Below are positions 8,079 to 16,905 of a stretch of 64,000 nucleotides of DNA, in pieces. Each line of letters begins with the position of its first letter. The stretch's first letter is position 1. The notes under the pieces are model-generated. The model was not told the origin of the DNA. It did not search any database and saw nothing but the letters and a program-made list of their open reading frames with translations. Both the position numbers and the translations under genes were made by a program. The DNA comes from CAG-582 sp964636965. Lineage in GTDB: Bacteria; Bacillota_I; Bacilli_A; RF39; UBA660. Location: NCBI GenBank assembly GCA_964636965.1, contig CAZWST010000001.1:17676-81675 (forward strand), given 5' to 3'.

Positions 8079-8837
8079 ATGTCTGATATTATAAGAAAAT
8101 GTGAAATATTAATTGCTATGCATAAAAAAGGAATGCTAGGCGGAGAAGTAATGCCAGAAGATGAAAATCCCCATTATGATTTAGAATCTTTAGAAAATTA
8201 TTTATATTTTACGTTACCAATGTCTTTAAATTATCAAAGGAATTCTTATACTTTATGGGAAGGCGCAAATAAAACTGCGAAGGATAAGAATACTTCTTTT
8301 GTTTTTGATCCAACGGAAGTTTTAAAAAGAAGTTTTGAAGAAGTTCAAGAAGCATTAGTTAAATATAAGGTTGCATTACAAAAAAATAAGCAAACCGAGA
8401 TATGGATTAAATTATGTCATACATTTATAGACTTATTTGATGGAGATATAAGAAAGTTATTTAAAGAAAATGATTATGATGTTAATAAGATAAGAGATTT
8501 TATTTTAAAACATAAGAAAGATTTTCCTTATATAAGTGGGACAAAGTTAGTTAACTATTGGCTTTATGTTATAATGCAATATACGGATACTTTATATAAA
8601 AACCCAGAATGTTTAACTGTTGCTCCTGATACACATGTAATAAAAGCTACTCATCGTTTAGGTCTTATAAGTGATGAAGAGATGGAAAGTTCTAATGTTC
8701 AAGAATTAGTAATTGAAGCTTGGAAAAAAGTATTTGAAGGAACAAAATATAAACCTATTGATATTCATACACCTTTATGGCTTTGGAGTAGAGGCGGATT
8801 TAGAGAATTAGATGAAAGTGTATTAGATGAAAAGTAA
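8079..8837 (+). CDS. HhH-GPD superfamily DNA glycosylase-like protein, 252 aa
   Basis: ATG follows AGGTGAT. The region FPYISGTKLVNYWLYV (about 149-164) matches the helix-hairpin-helix of EndoIII/Ogg-type glycosylases (compare LPGVGRKTANVV), with a Lys at the position used by bifunctional glycosylase/lyases. It is followed by VAPDTHVIKATHRLGLI (about 183-199), matching the VDTHV-R segment that carries the catalytic Asp. No Cys cluster for an Fe-S centre is present at the C-terminus. The family excises damaged or unusual bases. It is the first gene of an operon and overlaps the UDG-like gene by 11 nt. The fold assignment is fairly convincing; the base substrate is unknown. Confidence 0.55.
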   Translation: MSDIIRKCEILIAMHKKGMLGGEVMPEDENPHYDLESLENYLYFTLPMSLNYQRNSYTLWEGANKTAKDKNTSFVFDPTEVLKRSFEEVQEALVKYKVALQKNKQTEIWIKLCHTFIDLFDGDIRKLFKENDYDVNKIRDFILKHKKDFPYISGTKLVNYWLYVIMQYTDTLYKNPECLTVAPDTHVIKATHRLGLISDEEMESSNVQELVIEAWKKVFEGTKYKPIDIHTPLWLWSRGGFRELDESVLDEK

Positions 8838-9495
8838 TGAGTTTAAGTCTTTAGTTAATGATATTAGTAAATGTAATAAATGTTTAAATCTTGGTGATAA
8901 ATCTTTAATAAATTTTTATGGTTCAGAAATGAGTTTATCTATTCCATCCATTTGGACAGATTGGTTAAATCATCTCGATAGTGAAGTAATGATTATTGGT
9001 CAAGATTGGGGTCCATATAAAGATATGCTAAATATTTATGAAAGATATAAAAATGGGGAGGAATATGAAAAGTTAATTCAAGAAGAAAAGAGTTTAACTA
9101 AAAGAAATTTATTTAAATTTTTAAGTTTAACAAATGAAAACTATAATTTAAATAAAATCTATATAACTAATGCAATTATGTGTGCAAGAAGGGGATCTAA
9201 TTATCGGAGTAATAATATTAATTTAAAATATTCAACAACTTGTTGTTCTAAGTTTTTAAAAAGACAGATTGATATTGTAAAACCAAAAGTTATTGTTACT
9301 TTAGGGTATTATCCGCTTTTATCACTTTCAAATATTTTTGGATTTTGTATAGAAAAAAACTTAACAGAAACTATTTTAAATACACCAGTTATAAAAACAG
9401 ATGATTATATAATAATTCCTGTCTATCATCCTGCAGCACAGATAAGTGTTGATAGACAAATTGAACAATATAAAAAAATATGGGAGAATTTATGA
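8827..9495 (+). CDS. Uracil-DNA glycosylase family protein, 222 aa
   Basis: UDG-superfamily motifs in order: VMIIGQDWGPY (about 55-65; GQDWG is the water-activating loop position), YITNAIMCARR (about 114-124), VIVTLGYYPL (about 155-164) and PVYHPAA (about 197-203, with the conserved HP). An N-terminal CxxC (KCNKC, about 16-20) and further Cys residues (CARR, TTCC) could hold an Fe-S cluster as in family 4/5 enzymes, though the spacing is not standard. The gene starts inside the HhH-GPD-like gene and ends with an ATGA overlap with the next gene, so the products are probably made together. Role inferred: removal of a modified or deaminated base. Confidence 0.6.
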   Translation: MKSNEFKSLVNDISKCNKCLNLGDKSLINFYGSEMSLSIPSIWTDWLNHLDSEVMIIGQDWGPYKDMLNIYERYKNGEEYEKLIQEEKSLTKRNLFKFLSLTNENYNLNKIYITNAIMCARRGSNYRSNNINLKYSTTCCSKFLKRQIDIVKPKVIVTLGYYPLLSLSNIFGFCIEKNLTETILNTPVIKTDDYIIIPVYHPAAQISVDRQIEQYKKIWENL

Positions 9496-10169
9496 AGAGT
9501 AATTTAGATATATGGGCAGTTCAAGAAGCAAAAGAAGAAATATTTACTGCTCTAGAACAAATAAAGGGTGGCTTAAGTATCATATATGATAAAGTTGCCT
9601 GTGAAATAATGATAGGATCAAATAACATAACGAATCGTTTATTTGACTTGTTTCTTTATAATGAAGAGAGTGATACTCTTATTATGGTAATGAAAGGTTC
9701 TAAAGCAAGTAAAGAAGATATGATACATTATTTAGAACAACATAATTTGAAGTATGTTGAAGTAACTTTCTTAAAAGAAGATGTAGACAATCAAATAAGT
9801 GAAAAAAAGGAAGAAGTGGAAGCTCCAGAATTATGGTTTGCAAGAGATGCTTATGTTTTAGATGATGCCTTAGATAGTAGCCTTGAAAGAAATGTAAATT
9901 CAGCTGTAATTATGCCAAATGTTATGGGAGATTTATCACTTTTTTATACTAATATTTTTGGTTATACTGAAGTAGTCGATGGAAGACTTTTTAAGGGCTT
10001 AGTTTCCTTACCTGATAAGCTAGTTTTGCTAGTAAATCAAGGAGAAGAAAAAGAGAGTATTAGCATATCTACTTTAGAGAAAAAAATCCAAGATAAAGGT
10101 TTTATTTATTCGATTGATGAAAGTAATGATATTAGGTTATCAGGGAGTACTAATATAAGAACCAGATAA
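9492..10169 (+). CDS. Unknown protein of the glycosylase/PurZ-like operon, 225 aa
   Basis: The start at 9492 overlaps the UDG-like stop as ATGA and has GGGAG six bases upstream; an in-frame ATG at 9480 lacks a site. Two globular parts appear, about 1-105 and 118-225, joined by a charged linker (EKKEEVEAPE). The first begins NLDIWAVQEAKEEIFTALEQIKGGLSIIYD with alternating strand and helix; the second contains SAVIMPNVMGDLSLFYTNIFGY. No nucleotide-binding loop, metal site or membrane segment is visible. I do not recognise it. Its tight coupling between a glycosylase and a purine-ligase homologue makes it the key unknown of this operon. Confidence 0.55.
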   Translation: MKSNLDIWAVQEAKEEIFTALEQIKGGLSIIYDKVACEIMIGSNNITNRLFDLFLYNEESDTLIMVMKGSKASKEDMIHYLEQHNLKYVEVTFLKEDVDNQISEKKEEVEAPELWFARDAYVLDDALDSSLERNVNSAVIMPNVMGDLSLFYTNIFGYTEVVDGRLFKGLVSLPDKLVLLVNQGEEKESISISTLEKKIQDKGFIYSIDESNDIRLSGSTNIRTR

Positions 10170-10185
10170 TTTTTTGAGGTGGGTT

Positions 10186-11547
10186 ATGGTAAATAATAAT
10201 ATTGTATGTGTTATTGATGGAGAAGCGGGTTCCTGTGGGAAAGCAAAGGTATGTGGAGAAATCGCTACTAATAAAAAGTATGGTGTTGGTGCAAGTTTAA
10301 CTAATTCAATGCCTAATGCTGGTCATACTTTTGTTGATGAAACTGGGAATACTTTCTTATTTAGAAATATTCCAGTTGCTGTTGTAAATCCTGAAGTTGA
10401 ACTTTTTATTGGTCCTAGTTCCGTAATTGATTTAGAAGTATTTAAATCCGAATATGATACTCACGAACATCTAATTGGTAACCGTAAAATATATGTTCAT
10501 GAATTAGTTCCTCTTGTAACAGAAGAACATAAAAATCGTGAAAGAGAAATAATTAAAAGTGGGTCTACTTATCATGGATGTGCTGCATGTAATCAGGATA
10601 AGATAATTAGAAATCCTAATCTTGAATTTTTTAAAGGATATAAGAATGCTGTTGTTTTAAAGAATGATGATTGGTTAGATTTACTATATAAACACTTGGA
10701 TAACCCCGATGAAATTGTTTTATTTGAGGGTGCACAAGGCTGCGAGTTATCTTTAAACTTTAGTGGTGAACATCCTAATGTAACTTCGAGAAATATTTCA
10801 GTTTCTAATATGCTTCAAGAAGCTGGTGTTTCACCAAGAAGATTACTTTTTTCTGAAATGGTTATAAGGCCTTTTCCAATTAGAATTAATGATGTAACTA
10901 ATTCTTTAAATTATGTTTATACAGGCGGTTATGGAACTGCTCAAAAGTTAACTTGGAGTCATATAAACTATTCAGCTAAGTTTGGTACATATCCTCAATT
11001 AGATCAATTTGAGGATTATGAAGAGGCTTTAACCGATGAAATGAAAATAAGATTATTAAATGAATCAAATAATAGAAGTCTTTTACAAATATTTGGACCT
11101 AATTATGCAAGTATAAAAATAGACGATATCACAATTGCAGATGCTTTAGAAATGGAAAGACTTATTAATAAGGCAAAAGGTATTCGCAAGTATATTTCAG
11201 AGATTATAGATTTAAGTTATTTTGACGATCCATATTTGATAGATTTATCTGAAACTACTTCAGTTACAAAACTTGAAAGAAAGATTTTTGATTTGGATAT
11301 AAAGAAGTTAAAACAGAGTATACGTCTAAATGATCCTGATGGAATTTATTTAAATTTCTTTGAACATTTAGATAATAGGTTTTCTCATTTAAAATGTGAA
11401 TTTGAAGAACTAGAATGTATTAATAGATATATAAGAGAATATTTAAATTGGTTGGAGACGACTTTAGGAATAGATTTAAATCATTTAGGTACTGGAAAAG
11501 TAAATAATGAATATATAAAAAGAAAAGAGTTAATGTTTAAAGATTAA
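10186..11547 (+). CDS. PurZ-like adenylosuccinate synthetase homologue, 453 aa
   Basis: ATG at 10186 (MVNNNIVCVIDGEAG) follows GAGGTGGG. The adenylosuccinate synthetase fold is clear: GSCGKAK at 15-21 is the GDEGKGK GTP-loop, NAGHT at 44-48 holds the catalytic His47, VLFEGAQG at 178-185 and VTSRN at 199-203 match the IMP-binding segments, and HLGTGKV lies near the C-terminus. The catalytic Asp of PurA (Asp13 in E. coli) is Ser16, the change reported for phage PurZ, which joins aspartate to dGMP on the diaminopurine pathway. The ATTGRRRR aspartate loop of PurA is not recognisable; YTGGYGTAQ lies at that place. Last gene of the operon. Not an ordinary purA; the substrate is unproven. Confidence 0.65.
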   Translation: MVNNNIVCVIDGEAGSCGKAKVCGEIATNKKYGVGASLTNSMPNAGHTFVDETGNTFLFRNIPVAVVNPEVELFIGPSSVIDLEVFKSEYDTHEHLIGNRKIYVHELVPLVTEEHKNREREIIKSGSTYHGCAACNQDKIIRNPNLEFFKGYKNAVVLKNDDWLDLLYKHLDNPDEIVLFEGAQGCELSLNFSGEHPNVTSRNISVSNMLQEAGVSPRRLLFSEMVIRPFPIRINDVTNSLNYVYTGGYGTAQKLTWSHINYSAKFGTYPQLDQFEDYEEALTDEMKIRLLNESNNRSLLQIFGPNYASIKIDDITIADALEMERLINKAKGIRKYISEIIDLSYFDDPYLIDLSETTSVTKLERKIFDLDIKKLKQSIRLNDPDGIYLNFFEHLDNRFSHLKCEFEELECINRYIREYLNWLETTLGIDLNHLGTGKVNNEYIKRKELMFKD

Positions 11548-11555
11548 CTTTTTTT
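11528..11555 (+). terminator. Rho-independent terminator of the glycosylase/PurZ-like operon
   Basis: A 7-bp AGTTAAT/ATTAACT stem (11528-11534 with 11543-11549) and a T7 run, with the stop codon in the 3' arm. Confidence 0.8.
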
Positions 11556-11583
11556 AGATGTAAACTTATCTTTTTTTATAAAA

Positions 11584-11617
11584 TGTCACTTAGGTGTCAC
11601 TTATTATTTGTTAAAAT
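11584..11617 (+). promoter_or_regulatory. Direct-repeat operator and extended -10 promoter for the ABC/two-component operon
   Basis: The 9-mer TGTCACTTA occurs at 11584-11592 and 11595-11603, an 11-bp period typical of OmpR-family response-regulator sites. TG-T-TAAAAT follows at 11609-11617. The second repeat overlaps the place of a -35 box, so an activator could substitute for it. The regulator encoded downstream at 15062 is the obvious candidate. Confidence 0.55.
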
Positions 11618-11640
11618 GAATTTGTTCAAGGAGGAATAAT

Positions 11641-12312
11641 ATGGATTTATTAAAAGTTGAAGGACTTACAAAAATATACGGAAAGGGCGATAATAAAGTA
11701 GTTGCACTTGATAATGTATCATTCTCAGTTAAGAAGGGTGAATTTGTTGCAATTGTTGGAGCAAGTGGTTCAGGTAAATCAACACTTTTACACTTAATTG
11801 GTGGAGTTGATAGACCAACCAGTGGTAAAGTTTATATAGATGGTAATGACATTTATGATATGAATGATGATAAACTTGCAATATTTAGAAGAAGACAAGT
11901 TGGACTTATCTATCAATTTTATAATTTAATACCAATATTAAATGTTGAAGAAAATATTACATTACCAATGGAATTGGATGGAAGAAAAGTTGATAATAAA
12001 AAGTTAGATGAATTAATTGAATCTTTAGGTTTAACTTCTAGAAGAAAACATTTACCTAATGAACTATCTGGTGGACAACAACAAAGAACATCTATCGGAA
12101 GAGCAATGATTACTAATCCAGCAATAATACTAGCTGATGAACCAACTGGTAACTTAGATTCTAAAGCTAGTGATGAGATTGTTGATTTACTTAAAATATC
12201 TAATAAAAAGTATCACCAAACTATTGTAATGATTACACATAACTTAGATATTGCATCCTCAGCTGATAGAATTATAAAAATTGAAGATGGACATATTGTT
12301 AAGGAGGATTAA
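11641..12312 (+). CDS. ABC transporter ATP-binding protein (MacB/LolD/BceA type), 223 aa
   Basis: ATG follows AAGGAGG. Walker A GASGSGKST (about 41-49), signature LSGGQQQR (about 142-149), Walker B AIILADEPTGNLD (about 160-172) and the switch His MITHN are all intact; the length fits the MacB/LolD/BceA subfamily. It energises the FtsX-type permease encoded 2 nt downstream. Systems of this kind in Gram-positive bacteria export or detach antimicrobial peptides or lipids at the membrane. It is the first gene of a run ending in a two-component system, whose response regulator probably acts on the repeats at 11584-11603. Confidence 0.9.
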   Translation: MDLLKVEGLTKIYGKGDNKVVALDNVSFSVKKGEFVAIVGASGSGKSTLLHLIGGVDRPTSGKVYIDGNDIYDMNDDKLAIFRRRQVGLIYQFYNLIPILNVEENITLPMELDGRKVDNKKLDELIESLGLTSRRKHLPNELSGGQQQRTSIGRAMITNPAIILADEPTGNLDSKASDEIVDLLKISNKKYHQTIVMITHNLDIASSADRIIKIEDGHIVKED

Positions 12313-12314
12313 TA

Positions 12315-15002
12315 ATGAACTTGCTTAACAAACTTACTAAGAAAAACTTAGTATTAAATAAAAAAAGAACTATTGTTACAATAGTTGGTATAATTCTTTC
12401 AGTTGCTTTAATAACTGCTTTATCAAGTTTAGTTATAAGCTTTAAAAAGTCTGCTTTAGAATATGAAAAGAAAAGATCTGGCGATTATCATGTTTCTTTT
12501 TCACATGTCTTATCTAATGATATATCTAAATTAAAAGAAAATAGATATATTGAAGATGTTTATTTTTCGAAAGAAGTTGGGTATGCAAAATTAGATGGTA
12601 TAAAGAATGAAGATAAACCTTTTGTCTATCTTCTTGCTTATGATTTTAAATCTTTAGATAAAATAGTAAAACAAAATGTTTTAGAAGGAAGACTCCCTAA
12701 AACAAGTAAAGAAATAGTTATATCTAAACATTTAAAAACTAATGGACGAGTTGACTTAAATATTGGTGATACAATAAAATTGGATATTGGAAAACGTTTA
12801 ATTAAGGGAGAAGATTCTATTTTAGATCAAACAAATCCTTATAATGCGGAATTGGAAACTTTTAAAAGTGATGAGGAACATGAATATAAAATAGTTGGTA
12901 TAATAGAACGCCCTAGTTATTCAATTGAACCATATACAGCTCCAGGTTATACATTTATTACATGTTTAGATGAGATGAATGTTTCTATGTATAATGCTTA
13001 TGTAAGATATAAGCATGAGTATTTGAGTGACCCTTATTATGTAACTGCTGATATTTTGGGAATAGATAAAAAAATCTATAAGACCTTTATGACTGGAGGA
13101 AATTTTAACTCTGAAGAAGAAATGATCGAGTTTAATAAGAAATACCAAGAGGAAATGGAAAAAGCTCGATATGAAGTAGTAAACTTAAATAATTATTTAG
13201 TTTCACTTGAGTATCAAAATTTAAAAGATCCTTCAATGCAAGCTTTATATACTGTTGCTGCAATTGTTACTCTTATAATTATGGCTACATCAATTTATTG
13301 TATTAAGAATAGTTTTGATATTTCTATAACTGAAAAGGTAAGACAGTATGGTATGCTTGCAAGTATTGGAGCAACAAAAAGACAAATTAGAAGAAATGTT
13401 TTATATGAAGCATTTATCTTAGGACTTATTGCAATACCAATCGGAATACTTTCAGGATTATTTGCATCATTTGTCTTAGTTAAAGTAACATCTATTTTAT
13501 TAAGTGATGCATTAAATATAGAATTAAATTTTGGTGCATCAATTGGTTCTATATTATTATCAGTTGTTTTAGGCGCTGTGACTATTTATCTATCGGCAAT
13601 TAAAAGTGCTAGAAAAGCTAGTAAAATATCACCTATATCAGCAATTCGTAATAATAATGATATAAAAATTAAATCAAAGAAAATTAAATCACCAAAATTA
13701 ATTAAGAAATTATTTGGTATTGGTGGGGATGTTTCATATAAAAATTTAAAGAGAAATAGTAAAAAATATCGTACAACAGTTATTTCAATTGTCGTATGTG
13801 TATCAGTATTCATCGCCCTTTATTCATTTATGATGTTGGCTTTTAAAGCAGTTGATTTAAGTTATAAAGATACTGATTTTAATATAGATATTACTTTTAA
13901 AACTAATGATGATAAAAAAGATAATATTATCAAAAAAATAGTAAACATTGAGGGTATAAAAGATTATTCAGTTAATGTTTCTAGATCATTTATATTAGAT
14001 ACTCCTAAATTTAGTCCTGCTTATGATAACTATTATAAAAAGAATTATGAAATATCTGATGGTAAAATTGAAAACTTTGGTATAACTTTTATTAGTTTAG
14101 GAGATTATCAATATCGTAAATATATTCAAAGTTTGGGATTAAAATATGAAGATGTATATGATGGCGCAATTCTTTTAAATAAGCAACTTGTATATGAATA
14201 TGATGAAAAAGCAAAAAAGGGAAAAAAACATGATTTAGATATATTTGATTATAAACGTGGAGATATATTAAAAGGCCATATGTATGATTATAATTGTGAA
14301 AGTACTGATGGTGATGAAGACAAGTGTTGGTTTGATACAAGTGTTAAGGTTTCTTTCTTAACTGATAAACAACCATTTGGTCAGGCTTCAAACTTTTCTG
14401 ATAATGCTGTTATGGTTGTCAGTGATGAATTTATGAAAAAGTATTCTAAAGTAAGAGATTATTATGAATTATTACTAGATGTAAAAAATCCTGATAAATT
14501 TCAAGACGAGGCAGAAAAAATATTAGAAGAGGCAAGTGACTATAACCTTTATAATGTTGATAAAGAAAAAAAGTCGAGTGAATCTCTTTTCACACTTATC
14601 GCAATATTCCTTTATGGTTTTATAACAGTAATTGCTCTTATTGGTATAACTAATATATTTAATACAATAACTACAAGTGTTGAATTACGTGCTCGTGAAT
14701 TTGCTACTTTAAAAAGTGTAGGTATGACAAAACGAGAATTTAATAAAATGGTTAGTTTAGAAAGTATTTTCTATGGATTAAAATCACTTATTATTGGTAT
14801 TCCAATTGGAAGTATTTTATCTTATATAATTTATAAAGCTTTAATAGATGGAGATTTAGAGTTTGCTTATACTTATCCAACAACAGCTGTTATTATTTCT
14901 ATATTTGCTGTACTTATTTTGGTAACCGTTATTATGAAATACTCTATAAGTAAGATAAGCAAACAAAATACAATTGAAACAATTAGAAATGATAATATTT
15001 AA
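12315..15002 (+). CDS. FtsX-like ABC transporter permease, 895 aa
   Basis: ATG follows AAGGAGG with no gap from the ATPase gene. One transmembrane helix at about 17-38 is followed by a large extracytoplasmic region (about 40-310), three helices (about 311-330, 360-385, 405-430), a cytoplasmic linker, a fifth helix (about 492-515), a second extracytoplasmic region to about 765, and three final helices (about 770-890). The repeated 1+3 layout is that of duplicated FtsX/MacB domains. At 895 residues it is larger than BceB-type permeases, because of the two big outer domains. Partner of the ATPase at 11641. The substrate is unknown; an antimicrobial peptide or envelope lipid is the usual guess. 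Confidence 0.85.
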   Translation: MNLLNKLTKKNLVLNKKRTIVTIVGIILSVALITALSSLVISFKKSALEYEKKRSGDYHVSFSHVLSNDISKLKENRYIEDVYFSKEVGYAKLDGIKNEDKPFVYLLAYDFKSLDKIVKQNVLEGRLPKTSKEIVISKHLKTNGRVDLNIGDTIKLDIGKRLIKGEDSILDQTNPYNAELETFKSDEEHEYKIVGIIERPSYSIEPYTAPGYTFITCLDEMNVSMYNAYVRYKHEYLSDPYYVTADILGIDKKIYKTFMTGGNFNSEEEMIEFNKKYQEEMEKARYEVVNLNNYLVSLEYQNLKDPSMQALYTVAAIVTLIIMATSIYCIKNSFDISITEKVRQYGMLASIGATKRQIRRNVLYEAFILGLIAIPIGILSGLFASFVLVKVTSILLSDALNIELNFGASIGSILLSVVLGAVTIYLSAIKSARKASKISPISAIRNNNDIKIKSKKIKSPKLIKKLFGIGGDVSYKNLKRNSKKYRTTVISIVVCVSVFIALYSFMMLAFKAVDLSYKDTDFNIDITFKTNDDKKDNIIKKIVNIEGIKDYSVNVSRSFILDTPKFSPAYDNYYKKNYEISDGKIENFGITFISLGDYQYRKYIQSLGLKYEDVYDGAILLNKQLVYEYDEKAKKGKKHDLDIFDYKRGDILKGHMYDYNCESTDGDEDKCWFDTSVKVSFLTDKQPFGQASNFSDNAVMVVSDEFMKKYSKVRDYYELLLDVKNPDKFQDEAEKILEEASDYNLYNVDKEKKSSESLFTLIAIFLYGFITVIALIGITNIFNTITTSVELRAREFATLKSVGMTKREFNKMVSLESIFYGLKSLIIGIPIGSILSYIIYKALIDGDLEFAYTYPTTAVIISIFAVLILVTVIMKYSISKISKQNTIETIRNDNI

Positions 15003-15005
15003 TTT

Positions 15006-15030
15006 AGAGGGAGTAATCTCCCTCTTTATT
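15006..15030 (+). terminator. Terminator between permease and response regulator
   Basis: An 8-bp AGAGGGAG/CTCCCTCT stem (15006-15013 with 15018-15025), TAAT loop and a weak T-rich tail. Its weakness and the promoter just behind it suggest partial read-through into the regulator genes. Confidence 0.6.
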
Positions 15031-15039
15031 TGATATAAT
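15031..15039 (+). promoter_or_regulatory. Extended -10 promoter TGATATAAT for the two-component genes
   Basis: TG-A-TATAAT lies 22 nt before the ATG at 15062, with TTAGGAGG between. Confidence 0.6.
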
Positions 15040-15061
15040 AAAGGTGGTTAGGAGGATATTC

Positions 15062-15700
15062 ATGATTTTATTAGTTGAAGATAATGAAAAAATAACCAAA
15101 GGCTTAGTCTATGCATTAAATCAAAACAACTTTGCTGTTCTTACTTCTTCTACAATTAAAGATGCAAGGGTAAAAATAAATGAAGATATTGATTTATTGA
15201 TATTAGATGTATCTTTACCTGATGGTAATGGTTTTGATTTTTATAAAAATAATGTTAATAATATTAAAACTATATTTTTAACTGCTAGAGATACAGAAGA
15301 TGATATAGTAAATGGTTTTGAAATGGGAGCAGTTGATTATATTACTAAACCTTTTTCAACAAGAGAATTGATTGCGCGTATAAAAAGAATACTAAATAGT
15401 AATGAAAAAAATATTATAACAGTAAAAGATATTACATATGACTTTAATAAGATGGTTGTTCTTAAAAATAATAAAGAAGTTAGTTTATCAAGTTTAGAAC
15501 TTAAAATACTTAATTTATTATTTACTAATATTGATAAAGTTGTGACTCGTGATAAAATACTAGAACATATTTGGGAATGGACCGGAAATGATGTTAATGA
15601 TAATACTATTACAGTTTATATGAAAAGAATTAGAGAAAAACTTGATACAGATATTATTAAAACATTAAAGGGAATTGGATATAGAATAGATCATGAATAG
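15062..15700 (+). CDS. OmpR-family response regulator, 212 aa
   Basis: The ATG at 15062 (MILLVEDNEKI) is chosen because TTAGGAGG lies just upstream and the receiver domain begins there; an earlier in-frame start at 15044 would overlap the binding site. The receiver domain holds the acidic pair ED (6-7), the phosphoacceptor Asp in LILDVSLPDG (about 48) and Lys in YITKPFS (about 97). Residues about 115-210 form a winged helix ending in TLKGIGYRI, which binds direct repeats. It overlaps the kinase gene by 8 nt. The likely target is the 11-bp-period repeat at 11584-11603. Confidence 0.92.
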   Translation: MILLVEDNEKITKGLVYALNQNNFAVLTSSTIKDARVKINEDIDLLILDVSLPDGNGFDFYKNNVNNIKTIFLTARDTEDDIVNGFEMGAVDYITKPFSTRELIARIKRILNSNEKNIITVKDITYDFNKMVVLKNNKEVSLSSLELKILNLLFTNIDKVVTRDKILEHIWEWTGNDVNDNTITVYMKRIREKLDTDIIKTLKGIGYRIDHE

Positions 15701-16889
15701 AAAAAAGATTAATATAATCATTGTTCTAATTTTTTCCTTTATTTTGATATTTAATGTGATAAATATCAATGTTTATAGAAAAAGGTATGAATATTCTAAT
15801 AATCGTGTTGTTGCAAATTTAATAAATAATATTAGGATTAAATATCCTTCGGTAACTGATAAAGAAATTATTGATATTTTAAATGATGAAAATAATGATG
15901 ATGGTTTTTTAAAATCATATGGAATAGATATTTATAAGGATAATATTAGTTTAAATTCTAATGACACTGTTAAGAACTTTTATGTTATTAACATTATAAC
16001 TTTAGTAGTTTTATTAATACTTATATTAATAGTTATAAATCTATTTATAGCACATTCTAATAAGAAAATTAAAAAACTTATTTATTATGTTGAAGAGATT
16101 AATAAAAAGAACTATAAATTAGATTTAATTTCTAATGCAGAAGGAGATATTTCAATACTTCAAAATGAGATATATAAAACTATGGTAATGTTAAAGGAAA
16201 GTGCAGATAATTCTTTAAATGATAAAGAAAACATAAAGAAAAATTTATCTGATATATCCCATCAATTAAAGACACCACTTACTTCTATTAGTATTGCTCT
16301 TGATAATATAATAGATGATCCTGAAATGGACACGCATTTGAGAAATGAATTTATAATGGATATAAAAAGAGATATAATAAATATTAATTTTTTAGTTTAT
16401 AATATATTAAAATTATCTCAGTTTGATACTAATACGGTTAAGTTAAAGCATGAAAAAATTGATTTAGTGAGTGTCATAAAAGAATCTATTAAAAATGTTT
16501 CAATGTTAGCTGATTTAAAAAGTGTCTCAATAGATTTTGAATGTGAAGATTCTTTATATATTATGGGAGATGCTAAATGGGAGATAGAAGCACTTACTAA
16601 TATAATAAAAAATTCAATTGAGCATTCAAATGAATTTTCTAAGGTAGAGATTAGTATTAACCAAACTGATCTATACACTGAGGTAAGTATTAAGGATTTT
16701 GGTGCAGGAATAGAAAAGAAAGATATAAAGAAAATATTTGAAAGATTTTATAAATTAAGTGACAGTGATAATGGATTTGGGATTGGCCTATCTTTAGCTA
16801 AGGAGATTATTGAATCTGATAATGGAAGAATAAAAGTTAAAAGTGAAGTTGGAGTAGGTACAGAATTTATTATTAGATATATTAAGTAG
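15693..16889 (+). CDS. Sensor histidine kinase, 398 aa
   Basis: Transmembrane helix 1 at about 6-26, an outer loop of about 70 residues and helix 2 at about 90-115. The H-box is DISHQLKTPLTSIS (about 186-199), the N-box NIIKNSIEHS, the G1-box DFGAGI, the F-box FERFYKL and the G2-box GFGIGLSLAKEI, all intact. The outer loop is longer than in BceS-type intramembrane sensors, so direct ligand sensing outside the membrane is possible. Translationally coupled to the response regulator (overlap of 8 nt) and followed after 16 nt by a membrane thioredoxin-like gene. Confidence 0.92.
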   Translation: MNRKKINIIIVLIFSFILIFNVININVYRKRYEYSNNRVVANLINNIRIKYPSVTDKEIIDILNDENNDDGFLKSYGIDIYKDNISLNSNDTVKNFYVINIITLVVLLILILIVINLFIAHSNKKIKKLIYYVEEINKKNYKLDLISNAEGDISILQNEIYKTMVMLKESADNSLNDKENIKKNLSDISHQLKTPLTSISIALDNIIDDPEMDTHLRNEFIMDIKRDIININFLVYNILKLSQFDTNTVKLKHEKIDLVSVIKESIKNVSMLADLKSVSIDFECEDSLYIMGDAKWEIEALTNIIKNSIEHSNEFSKVEISINQTDLYTEVSIKDFGAGIEKKDIKKIFERFYKLSDSDNGFGIGLSLAKEIIESDNGRIKVKSEVGVGTEFIIRYIK

Positions 16890-16905
16890 GAAGTGAAGTT
16901 TTTTT

